Positions 12,916-21,812 of a stretch of 64,000 nt of DNA are shown piece by piece. The DNA is from Rhyacophila brunnea. Lineage: Eukaryota > Arthropoda > Insecta > Trichoptera > Rhyacophilidae. The stretch lies in assembly GCA_022495005.1 (NCBI GenBank), contig JAGYXB010000797.1, positions 992,001 to 1,056,000 on the forward strand, in the 5' to 3' direction. The translations under genes and the position numbers were made by a program. Under the pieces are notes generated by a model. The model was not told the DNA's origin and made no database searches. It was given only the letters and a program-made list of their open reading frames with translations. Each line of letters starts with the position of its first letter. Within the stretch, counting starts at the first letter, position 1.

Positions 12916-12973
12916 TCAGTAGAGTGACAGCGCAGGATGGATCTCTTCTTCTTCTTCAAAAGCCTCTCCATCT
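12916..12973 (-). CDS. LRR gene A, putative last exon (acidic tail)
   Basis: The LRR exon ends at a consensus donor (GG|GTAAGT, exon end 13765) in phase 2. About 0.8 kb downstream on the minus strand lie two AG acceptors after a TTTTATAG tract. Using the second (GGAAG|A) continues the frame with DGEAFEEEEEIHPALSLY and a stop; copy B gives the same tail with P for S. Using the first AG gives only GKRWRGF and a stop. The longer tail looks more like protein because of its acidic run, but acceptor choice is an inference. Confidence 0.45.
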
Positions 12974-12999
12974 CTTCCTATAAAAGAAAGAATATGGAT

Positions 13000-13380
13000 C
13001 AGTAATTAAAATAAACAGAAAAATATCATCATATGATCATATTATAACATCATAATTTTGAAAACACTCATGAACATCCAATAGAAAAAATTTTTTTCGA
13101 AAAAAGGAAGAAACCCGGCAGGAATCAAACCTACCTATCTTGGGTTTCGCGTCCTGTAAATTACTACTATACTACAAATGCCATGCTTAATTGCGAGAAA
13201 CTTAAACTACTGGCCCTAAGCACTCTCTAAATTGAGTTACGGTAGAGTTTGATTTTCTCTATTGGCTATATTTTCTCATAAGTGTTTTCAAAATTATGTA
13301 TGTTCAATAATTATAATGGTTCATTCTTAAATCTTGTATATTATTCGTTGAATAAAAGAAACAGTTAAATAAATCGGCAG
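13000..13380. repeat. Inverted pair of SINE family C remnants in LRR intron A
   Basis: On the minus strand, a degenerate tRNA-like head (B-box GGTTTGATTCC at about 13130) leads into a body with TTTTTTCTATTGGA and GTGTTTTCAAAATTATG. On the plus strand from about 13250 the same body recurs (TCTATTGGCTATATTTTCTC, then TTATTCGTTGAATAAAAGAAA). The best copy of this SINE is at 62995-63216. Copy B has the same pair, so both inserted before the duplication. The two bodies could form a hairpin in the pre-mRNA. Confidence 0.6.
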
Positions 13381-13764
13381 ATAAAATTAATTAATATGTA
13401 AACTACAATTTACATTGCTTCCATGTCTGCAAAAATAAAATAAATTTGAATTGTGAAATCGACTATAACAACCGAACAATTATTAGGGTTACCAAATGGT
13501 ATCCAAAAAAGGACATGTCCTCTCTTCGACTTAAAAATGATGTCCATGTATTCCTACTTTAATAGATAATTTAAGTTTATTTCATATCTGTATCAATCTA
13601 CTATCGATAATGTTCTCCATTATAAGTAATTTGTCCTCTATTCAATTTTTTCAACTGGTAACTCTACGCACCATAAACAGCCTGACTTATGCTTCAGCCT
13701 TCAAGTCTGGATTGTTAAAAGTTTAGCATAAAAGAAGTTATTTATCACATTCAATATGACTTAC

Positions 13765-14420
13765 CCGCAAGCTGAATCGCCCAGTTGAAAATTCCAAAAA
13801 ACGTATGCGACGATAGGTAGAGGCGATCTTTCGCATTGTAAACCTTCCACCACGATACAAACAGGAGTTTTGCCATCAGTGAAATTATCTCCGACGTACG
13901 TGGCGCCAGATCGTTCTATTTCGGTGACTATTTCCTTAAAGCAGCCGCACCTCCAGGGATTATCCCGGAGATCTATATTGAGTTCAGGATGATCTACTTC
14001 GAAGGTGTCTAGCGGCAACCAACTTAATAAATTGCACCTCAATGAGAGATGCTGGATAAGGGGATACCGGAAAATTTCTGTTGGTACTTTATCAATATTG
14101 TTGAAGGATAGATCGAGGTCATTAAGAGATCTCAATGAAGTAAGGGTGACAATGTCTCTGTGGCTTAATAGATTATGAGACAAATTCAAATATCTAATAT
14201 GACTTTCATGGAATGTAAAGGGTGAGATAGTGCGAAATGAGTTTCCGGAAAGGTCTACTTCTTCCAATGCTATCAATCCAGAGAGTATCGTATCCGGTAA
14301 CGTGATGATATTGTTATTTGATAAATTCAGTAATTCCAATTTTTTTAGCGATAAGAATATGTCAGCAGGTAATGATGACAGTCGGTTGTGTGATAGACCT
14401 AGAGTCTCTAAAGCTGTGTT
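13765..14420 (-). CDS. LRR protein A, C-terminal half (LRRs plus LRRCT cap)
   Basis: Continues the frame of the upstream half after an in-frame TAA at 14421-14423. It encodes about six LRRs (ALETLGLSHNRLSSL, KLELLNLSNNNIITL, ALEEVDLSGNSFRTI, IRYLNLSHNLLS, LNDLDLSFNNIDKV, IQHLSLRCNLLSWL) and then an LRRCT cap: NPWRCGC, a further cysteine in TPVCIV, and LQCERS. There is no transmembrane helix or GPI signal, so the product is probably secreted. It ends at the donor GG|GTAAGT. About 32 of 191 residues differ from copy B, clustering at LxL flanking positions, while the adjacent intron differs by about 1%. No frameshift or further stop occurs. Whether it is translated depends on how the TAA is passed; a separate start is possible (ATG of MELLNLS, codon at 14337-14339). 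Confidence 0.75.
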
Positions 14421-15272
14421 TTAAAAAAAAATGTTATACGGTAACGATTTTAACATGTTGTAAGATGCATTGAGATATCTCAAAATTGTATTCATTTCGA
14501 AAGTAGTGTCTGATAAATGTGTTATGAAGTTTTTGGAAATATCGATTAACTCAAGTCGAACCGCGCATGTTAATAATCTTTCCGGAATGATTGAAATATT
14601 GTTACGAGACATGACCAAGAAACGAGTTTTATTGCAGATTGCACACTGTTGTATGTAACCGGATTCAGCAACTAGAGACAAATTGTTGTTTTCAGTTACT
14701 GTCAATGATTTTACACAGGGAATACTATTAACAGACACAGCAACGATATTGGATATCTCTAAATCGGGCAGAAAACCCACATTTTTAAATATATCAGATT
14801 TTGTGTTAATAGTTAGAAGGTTCTGAGATAGGTCAAGAATCATGTTGTTTCTATTCGGATGGGATTCAAGCCATGCATGTGAATCGAACGACGTTAGCAT
14901 TTTGTCTGATAAATGAAGATCGGATAAAATGGGCATACTTTCAATCGGTGGTGAAAAATCACGCAGGAAATTATGCGACATATCCAAACAGGACAGGTTT
15001 GGTAAAGATATGAAAACCCTGTAGTCGATATCGTATAATCTACATTTACTAGCTTTAAGCATTTCAATTGATTTAAGATTTGTAATATTTGAAAGACTGT
15101 TGGCATTAAACATGTTATATCCGTCGGTTTTTGTCGTTCTACAGCGGACCGCTGATGGATTACATATATTATAATATTCACAAATGATTTCACCGCCAAA
15201 TAACGTCGTTATTTCACTTGAAAATATCATCGCGATAATGAGCACAGAAAATAGTGAACTTAGTTGAAACAT
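14421..15272 (-). CDS. Secreted leucine-rich-repeat protein A, N-terminal half
   Basis: Start chosen at the ATG giving MFQLSSLFSVLIIAMIFSS, a good signal peptide; upstream in-frame codons have no ATG. A cysteine-bearing N-cap (CEYYNIC, then VRCRTT) is followed by about eight degenerate 22-25-residue LRRs, such as LSCLDMSHNFLRDF, LSDLHLSDKMLTSF, LELIDISKNFITHL and LRYLNASYNMLKSL. It stops at a TAA after PYNIFF, encoded by a nine-T run. The next codons continue the LRR pattern with the correct repeat length. Compared with copy B, about 60 of 281 residues differ, many in the hypervariable positions of each LxxLxLxxN strand, whereas structural leucines, asparagines and cysteines are kept. Extracellular recognition is a reasonable inference from architecture; the ligand is unknown. 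Alternative: a pseudogene of a large LRR family. Confidence 0.8.
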   Translation of the reverse strand: MFQLSSLFSVLIIAMIFSSEITTLFGGEIICEYYNICNPSAVRCRTTKTDGYNMFNANSLSNITNLKSIEMLKASKCRLYDIDYRVFISLPNLSCLDMSHNFLRDFSPPIESMPILSDLHLSDKMLTSFDSHAWLESHPNRNNMILDLSQNLLTINTKSDIFKNVGFLPDLEISNIVAVSVNSIPCVKSLTVTENNNLSLVAESGYIQQCAICNKTRFLVMSRNNISIIPERLLTCAVRLELIDISKNFITHLSDTTFEMNTILRYLNASYNMLKSLPYNIFF

Positions 15273-15329
15273 ATTTACAAAGTTTTTAATTGACTCGGTC
15301 AAGTAGTGGACTATTAAAGAAAACGGTGT

Positions 15330-15420
15330 TGCTATTTGAATGTAACGAGAACAACTGATAAACTTTTCTTATCCGTTATTTTTTCGTTTACATCAATTAT
15401 TATAAAAAACGATAATGAAT
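15330..15420 (-). promoter_or_regulatory. Candidate upstream region of LRR gene A with GATA motifs
   Basis: Between 60 and 150 bases upstream of the ATG there are three GATA-type motifs (CTGATAAA, CTTATCC and ACGATAAT at about 15355, 15368 and 15410) and a TATAATAA on the minus strand. All are conserved in copy B (37185-37245). GATA factors often drive gut, fat-body and immune genes in insects; their relevance here is inferred only. Confidence 0.25.
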
Positions 15421-15544
15421 TAACCCATTGGGTTCTGGTGCTCTGTGAAAAAATGTTCAATAAATAAGACCATTATTTATTTGAATATGAAAAAAATATT
15501 TTTATCTACAATTAATAGTTTATTATATTGTGTTGCCACCGATG

Positions 15545-15735
15545 GTTTTTTTTTTTTTTTAGAATTATTAATAACCATGTCCTTGCTTTTTCGTACAAGG
15601 TGGTCGTTAGTAATTTTGAACAGTCACAAACACCCAGGCTTTGAGAAAAACACATAAATGTTTTTGTCATGACCGGGAATCGAACCCAGGAACTCTCGGG
15701 TGGAAGGCGAGCGCCTTACCAACTGCACCACGAGG
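15545..15735 (-). repeat. tRNA-derived SINE, family B (insertion specific to copy A)
   Basis: The minus-strand tRNA-like head has A-box TGGTGCAGTTGGTAAGGCG and B-box GGTTCGATTCC, a body with AAAGCCTGGGTGTTTG and CCTTGTACGAAAAAGCAAGG, and a 3' T/A run seen as poly(T) on the plus strand. Copy B has the uninterrupted site (GCCATCGGTGGTTCCGTGAG at about 37362), so insertion followed the duplication. The direct repeat is short (GGTT). Other copies: 29213 and 49587. Confidence 0.85.
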
Positions 15736-15739
15736 GTTC

Positions 15740-16202
15740 CGTGAGAACCAAGCAGTGTCAGCAGAATCCATGACATACCAATAGCTTTCAAATAATGTTA
15801 TTCACTTATTTAATTATTGCTTAGTACAATAATTGTGTTTATATACATTTTTCACACAATCGAATTACTACTTAATAAGCACCTTGTTTTCCTCAGCAAA
15901 ATTTATTAAATGTTTATTATATTTAAAATGTATTTTCTCACCAAGTGCATGTGATACTGAGGTAAGCATTTTTCCATCATGACGGGTTCAATAAAAACCT
16001 ATTGCGAATGAACAAAAATCAGTCTCTGCGTAATAACGGACCCGTAAATTCATTAAAAAAAAAAAAAAAAAAAAACGCGGAACCTACTCACTCGATATAT
16101 TCATAATAAATAAATTTCAATTTGAATTTGAAAAACTCACTCCATTTTGTATCCTGCTAGAGAATACTATATACCGTATACAATACGGTCATATCTATAA
16201 TA
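15740..16202. other. Noncoding flank shared by both duplication copies
   Basis: No gene. It contains a dispersed repeat whose blocks (AGCAGTGTCAGC, TGAGGTAAGCATTTTCCATC, CAGTCTCTGCGTAAT) recur at 29040-29570 and in part at 41760. Confidence 0.55.
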
Positions 16203-16438
16203 GGCCATCCATGGACAGCAACCGTATGCGGTTTCGAACCGTGTGCCATACTAAGCTTATCTTTTCTATTCATGGAAATATATTTTCACAAAGTATATTA
16301 TAAGCATCCGATCGTATCCGTTTATACCATTCACTTACACTTACAAATTTAGTGAAAATATATTTTCATGAACAAAAATCATAAGTTTAGTATAACACTC
16401 GGATCTAAACCGCATACGGTTTCAGTCCATGGATGGCC
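16203..16438. mobile_element. Foldback MITE with about 44-bp TIRs (copy A)
   Basis: Begins GGCCATCCATGGACAGCAAC and ends with the near-complement GTCCATGGATGGCC; the arms share AACCGTATGCGGTTT, itself palindromic. Inner sequence also pairs (TGAAAATATATTTTCA). There is no coding capacity. The same element is at 37814-38048 in copy B, so it predates the duplication. Confidence 0.85.
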
Positions 16439-16439
16439 T

Positions 16440-17756
16440 CTAGAACTGAGATGAAAAATACGCGTTGTTCGTGGAGCATTGCAGGCAATAATGTTCCAAT
16501 TTTATTATATCCTAACCTAACCTAACAAATAATCCAGTCTATCGGCTGTTTTGAAAATTTGTTATCCGCTGGCTTCCAGGAAACCGACAAAACCCGTATT
16601 TTATTAATTTTTTTATTTTTATTATTATATTTATTATTTTTATTGGTGAATCGGAGTGACGTGGTGAATAGAAACAGTTCCCGGTAAAAAGATTCAGAGT
16701 GGTGCAATTGCCAAAATGCTATCGTTTGAATTCTAATGTACCTATATGTTATTTGACAGATAATTTATTTTCCTGCCTTTTGGAAACTCTGATAGGACAG
16801 GAAACTTGACGGTTTGTTATTCATCAGATGTGAAAAAGTTTGTTGCGATTCGCATTTTTTGCATGTCTGAAAAACTTTGTCGAACGTGGCTATGTCCAAA
16901 AATGAACTCAACACAATTAAATATGTACATAATTTTGTTTCAGCTAATCCACTGATTGAATAAATAACACGGTTTCTGTTTTCCAAATAAATAGTTCTTT
17001 ATTTAATCTTGTGTTTTAATAAAATTTTCGATTTTTGACTGCCCGTTCCTATTGACTCCGTTTTGCTGGTGAATAGGAACAGACCAAAATTTTTGGAAAA
17101 TATTCGACGGCGAGTGAATATTGAGTGTTCCCATTCACCAAACCACACTGCTGAATCACATACACAAGTTTTGGCAAGCGAATTTAGCTTTTCAGTCATA
17201 CAGAATAGGGTTTTAATTGATTTTGAAATCTGAAAACGTCCTTACACTGGTTGTGAAATACGAGGTTTTAATTCCATGTTTGAAACCACGAGACCTACGA
17301 GTTTTTAAAATTAGTCGATCGATGGACAGCATGCTAGTTAGAGAACCGAGGTTTTGATATGATTTAAAATGTTTTTTTTTAATTTTGTCAAACAATCTTC
17401 ATTTTTCCATAATATCGGACTTACGAGGTCTCAATAGTAAGGTGACGATTTATCTTTCAACCTGCTTTATCTATATTTGTTGCGTAATATTATAAATATT
17501 TGAACGTGATTATTTTAATAATCTGATAATTATTATTGTTGTTTTTCGACGCATATTTGAATTTCTTATTTTAATTAATGCGTAATTTCCAGGAAAGTAG
17601 ATTACTGACACGGATTACACTGATACTGAAAGTAGATAGCTGACACTGATAACCCTGTTAAATAAATAAGTACCATTGCAATGAAAAATACATATTTATT
17701 ATAAATATATAGGTATTTGATTTTAATATTAAAAAAAATAAACCGTCTTAAATCAC
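16440..17756. other. Noncoding stretch with a short interstitial telomeric tract
   Basis: Has CCTAACCTAACCTAAC at 16512. About 345 bp after it (16528-16870) are missing from copy B, where the CCTAA tract joins directly to AAAACTTTGTCGAACG. Short repeats of GGTGAATAGGAACAG-type sequence occur at 16640-17140. No gene. Confidence 0.5.
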
Positions 17757-18019
17757 TTGTTATATTTTCGGCAACGGAATACCTTATCAGCGGGTCTCGA
17801 CCTTCACGTGGTCCAATGGAAGCTGTATATCAGTAATAAGACTCAGATAGATGAGTTAATCTTCAGTGATGTTTATTTGTCATGTATCAAAATACATTTA
17901 CACGGTGTAAAGTTGAAGGTGTGGTTGAAGTACGGTCTTATGGTGGAGAGAGTCCAAAAGAAATTTTTGAGACTCCTTTACTTTCGGCTGTATGGATATT
18001 ATCCGTGGCTCTATCCGAC
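17757..18019 (+). pseudogene. Jockey/CR1-like LINE fragment, truncated by an RTE fragment
   Basis: Encodes the YGLMVERVQKKFLRLLYFRL stretch found after the reverse transcriptase domain in jockey-like LINEs. It matches copy B (39478 onward) and 45099 onward, but stops abruptly at 18019, where an RTE-type fragment begins. Confidence 0.7.
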
Positions 18020-18412
18020 TGTAAAAGAGAGATCCAGAAACTTAGAGTAGCACAACGTGGTATGGAGAGGTGCGTGCTGGGCATAACGCGAAAGGAAAAA
18101 AAGAGGAATGAGTGGATAAGGAAGCAGACAAGGGTTTCCGATGTAATAGAGTTTATCAAAAGCCTTAAATGGAGATGGGCTGGACACATAGCTCGAAGAA
18201 GAGACAATCTTTGGACAAATCTAGTCATCCAGTGGTATCCAAGAAGTACAAAACATCTGCAAGGTAGACCTAGAGGCCGCTGGATCGATGAAATGATAAA
18301 GTTCTGCGGAAGTACGTGGCAATGCAATGCACAGGACCGAGAGAAGTGGAAGCAGCTTGAAGTGGCCTTCATCCAGCAGTGGATAGATTCAGGCTGATGA
18401 TGATGATGAATT
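18020..18412 (+). pseudogene. RTE-like LINE 3' fragment
   Basis: Encodes the C-terminus of an endonuclease-reverse transcriptase: LRVAQRGMERCVLGITR, RTRGRW-type GRPRGRWIDEMIKF, WRWAGHIARRRDNLW and a terminal FIQQWIDSG, followed by a (GATGAT) tail typical of RTE 3' ends. It is 5' truncated. In copy B this interval is replaced by about 1.08 kb of other LINE sequence, so the insertion came with a deletion. Relatives: 52815-53320 and 56116-56620, both minus strand. Confidence 0.85.
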
Positions 18413-18671
18413 AAAATGTTATTATTTTCAAAATCGATAGCATTATCCATACATATTATTATAATTGATAGATATCGTTAAGATTTCATTTAGTTGTCAT
18501 AAATTACAAAAAATACAACTTGCATATTGAGTGTAACATTTCATTACGGACAAAAGAGTTAGATTTAAAGTATACGCGATAAAGAGCTGATATGAAAATA
18601 AGACGTTAGATTAAGATAGTATTATGAAAAGATAGTATTATGAATAATTATTCACTGTAAAAATATATATG

Positions 18672-19472
18672 TTACGCCGAATGTGCGAAATTGACTATTT
18701 CATAAAATAGGCAAAGTTTTGCCTCAATCATGAAAAAATGCAAGCCCGTTGCCTTATTCATGAATTAGGCAAAATATCTGCCAAGTGCGTGAATTTAGTA
18801 GTAATTTTTCTGCCTAGTTCGGCCATTGGGCAAATTAGATAGCGCTACGGTGGTATTTTTTGCAACTAAGCCAAATGTGTCAAATGCTCATGCATTGGTC
18901 AAAATAGATGGTCGCGCTCCGGTGGTGTTTTTTGCAACTAATCAAACTAACCAAATGTGTCAAATGTCATTGATTATATAAAAATATACCAATCAATAAC
19001 TACAATGACGTTCATATCCATTTACTATGCCCAAAAAAATCTAGAACTATAATAATATGATAACGGAAGAATTTTATTAAAAGGTATTTTCCCTATTTGA
19101 TTCATGCTTGGGTATCAATCGTGTTATGGTTTGTTTGTTTGTTTGTATAGTATGATTTGATAGTTTGTTGACACTTGTTAACTAACCTCAAAATGGACAT
19201 TCAATTGAATTCAAAATTACAAAACCTAACCTAACCTAACCTAATAATAATAATATTATAATATGTCTAATTATAACTAATTAAACCATCCGTATTAAAT
19301 TTACTTTTCTACTGTTATGTTGACAGTTTAAGAATTCCATACCCTGGCGAATTCACGCACTCGGCAGATTATTTACATAATTCATGAATAAGGCAACGGG
19401 CTTGACTATTACATGAATTAGGCGAAATTTTGTCCATTTCATGTAATAGTCAATTACGAACATTCGGCGTAA
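18672..19472. mobile_element. Nonautonomous DNA element with about 130-bp TIRs (copy A only)
   Basis: TTACGCCGAATGTGCG at the left and CGAACATTCGGCGTAA at the right begin arms that pair for roughly 130 bp, including the CCCGTTGCCTTATTCATGAA block. The interior has two diverged tandem copies of a GGTGGTNTTTTTTGCAACTAA segment and no ORF. Copy B has the empty site (GCATATATGAAACTCG at about 40857). The flanks are AT repeats, so the target duplication (possibly AATATATA) is ambiguous. Confidence 0.8.
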
Positions 19473-20322
19473 AATATATAAAATACTCGTTTGATTATAA
19501 TAATTAAGTTTAAAGGCCTTTTTTAACGTTTTATAGTTAAAATAAATAGAAAATAATGATGACAAAACCTTATTAGACTTATTTATGTAGCAAAAACAGG
19601 CATTTTTTACGTTTTATCTACTGTAATATTGTAAATCTCGTACGGTAGTGGTTTCCAAACATTATGTTAATAGGCCTCCCTTTTAAAAAAATTAAATCTT
19701 GGCGCTTCCCCCATTTATTTCATTAAATAGCCAACAATGTACTAAGTTATACAAAAATGAAAAAAAAAATAGTTATCAAAATAAACAAGGTTTTACTACT
19801 TATATTATATTCATTTTTAAATGGGGAATATATATTCGCACAATTGAATAGACTGTTTTCACAAAGCGCTGACAACATTTAAAAAGATGTTCGTCACATC
19901 GGAAATGGATGATATTCACAAATCAACTACAACACTCAAATGATCGATTTGCACTAAAGAAAAAGTAGTCTTCACGTATCAATATACTATTGTAACTAAT
20001 TCATCGTAAAATAATACAAACACTAAGAAAATTAGGTTTAATGATTTTAAACAATATAAATAATACTATAAGTACCTATTTAAAAAGTGACGTTAATTAA
20101 TACCAAGGTAAATGTGCCGCAGATGCCGTCATGAGCTTTTATGATTTTTTTTTACTAAAACAGTTTATTCCATCTAGACAATTATAATAAATAGGTACCT
20201 ATAAATATTTTTCTGTCGGCACATAGGTTTTTCGATCCAATAATTGTTAATTTAAAATTTGAAATGCTCATACATTTTGATGCATCATTATCACAAACTA
20301 AAATTATATTAGATAATATTTG

Positions 20323-20469
20323 GTTAGGGTAGGTAGATTAAGTTAGGTTAGGTTGGGTTAGGTTAGGTTAGGTTAGGTTAGGTTAGGTTAGGTTAGGTTA
20401 GGTTAGGTTACGTTAGGTAAGGTTAGGTTAGGTTAGGTTAGGTTAGGTTAGGTTAGATTAGGTTAGGTT
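20323..20469 (+). repeat. Interstitial TTAGG telomeric array, left part
   Basis: About 27 tandem pentamers of the insect telomere repeat, perfect in the middle and degenerate at the outer edge (AGGGTAGGTAGATTAAG). It is interrupted at 20470 by the R1-clade element and resumes at 24971. Confidence 0.95.
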
Positions 20470-20727
20470 CCCTCCTGTGTCTGTCACCTTGTCGTGGTAG
20501 GAGGGCTTACGCTGCCATGGTAGCAAACTAAGAACAGACAACGTCTTTAATCCAAGATAAAGTGGGAGGAATCGTGCTGATGGATGAGTGGCCTGTAGAC
20601 GTCAAATAACGGGTCGTAAACGATCCCTCAGGGGAACCTGCCACCCCCCTGAGTATTATGGCTTGTCCGGCCACGCGGGGCTCTGGTCGGATGGACTTCC
20701 TTTCCCTAGCTACTCGTGGGACACACT

Positions 20728-21812
20728 ATGGAGAACATCACAACAATTAAAAAAGGAAAAAATGATTTGTGGGAGACCGTGAGCATGCTTGAAGAGCAAG
20801 TAGAGGCTCTGATGAAGCTAATAAAGACGAAGACGAATGTCCACATTCCCATTAAGGAAGGAATTCAGGGACTCACCGATACGGTCCGCCTATTGGTTGA
20901 GTTCAAAAAAACCGGCGACAAAGCGGAGGCAACTGAGAGGAGGCATAATAAATGCACCCAAACCGGAACGGCTTCAAAGAGCTCAAAGAAGGAAGAGTGG
21001 CACGAAATTGTTGCCAAGAAGAAAAAGAAGAAGAAGATTGAGGTGCCGAACGAGACACCTAAAGACAAGAGCAACAAGAGCGCTGCCCTAAACGCTCCGA
21101 AGCTGCCCAGTCACGCAAAACCTCGACCCCACCCGGGACCCCGAAATGAGGCTATAGAGATACGAGGGGAAGGCTTCGTATGCGGAGACTTTGCGTCGCA
21201 TCCGAAGCGAAGTCGTGCTTCCAAACGTCGAAGTCTCTGCCATCCGGAAGACAAAAGCTGGAGACCTGCTCCTTCAAATGAAACGCGAGACGCAGCAGAC
21301 GGAGGAGCTGGTCAGCTCCATCATTAAGGTGCTAGGAGACGGTGCTAAAGTGCGAAAGCTGACCCCTAGCATCGTTGTAGAAATCCTTGATATTGATGGC
21401 GCAACAGATCCAAAGGCTTGCGCATGCGTCCCAAATCATATCACTGAAGCCTGCCTTCAGTGGAACCCAGCTGGCGATTGTGAAGCTACCGAGGGATGCA
21501 TCCGCAGGGATCCTCAAGGCAGGAAAAATCCTCATAGGATGGGTTAACTGCAGAGTCAGACCTCGAGCCCATTTACTAAGGTGCTACAGGTGCCATGGAC
21601 TCGGGCACATTGCAAATGATTGCAAAAGTCCAGAAGACAGAAGCAAAGAGTGCAACCGTTGCGGGCAGGAAGGCCACAAAGCTGCCTCCTGCCAAAATAG
21701 TGCGCATTGCAGGACTTGCGCTAGCCTCAAAAAGAGCCATGAGCACCAAACCGGGAGCCGAAAATGCGTGGCATTTGTAACTGCTCTGAAGATGAAGACG
21801 AAACAAAAATGA
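20728..21812 (+). pseudogene. R1-clade ORF1 (gag-like, zinc knuckles), two frameshifts
   Basis: Start taken at the ATG giving METITTIKK, after a noncoding leader. Frame 1 has a lysine-rich basic stretch (KKKKKKKIEVP). A shift near 21170 moves the frame to SYAETLRRIRSEVVLP, a block typical of R1-clade ORF1, and a second shift near 21400 leads to the C-terminal zinc knuckles: CYRCHGLGHIANDC, CNRCGQEGHKAASC and a third CRTC knuckle. ORF1 proteins of this clade bind RNA and direct particles to the target. The stop codon overlaps the ORF2 start (ATGA, 21809-21812). The frameshifts make this copy non-autonomous unless read by recoding. Confidence 0.88.

Noticed and set aside
14410..14440. A mini-intron removing the LRR stop (GTATAA...ACACAG)
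   Set aside because: It would be 26 nt, below known spliceosomal intron sizes, and removing it would break the LRR repeat length.
16512..16527. Short CCTAA/TTAGG tracts (also 19223, 38122, 46408) as telomere remnants or R1 targets
   Set aside because: Only three or four repeats each, with no element junctions; too short to interpret.
17938..18450. 170-codon minus-strand frame, and 52897-53325 plus-strand frame
   Set aside because: Both are antisense shadows of RTE LINE coding sequence; the sense strand carries the recognisable motifs.
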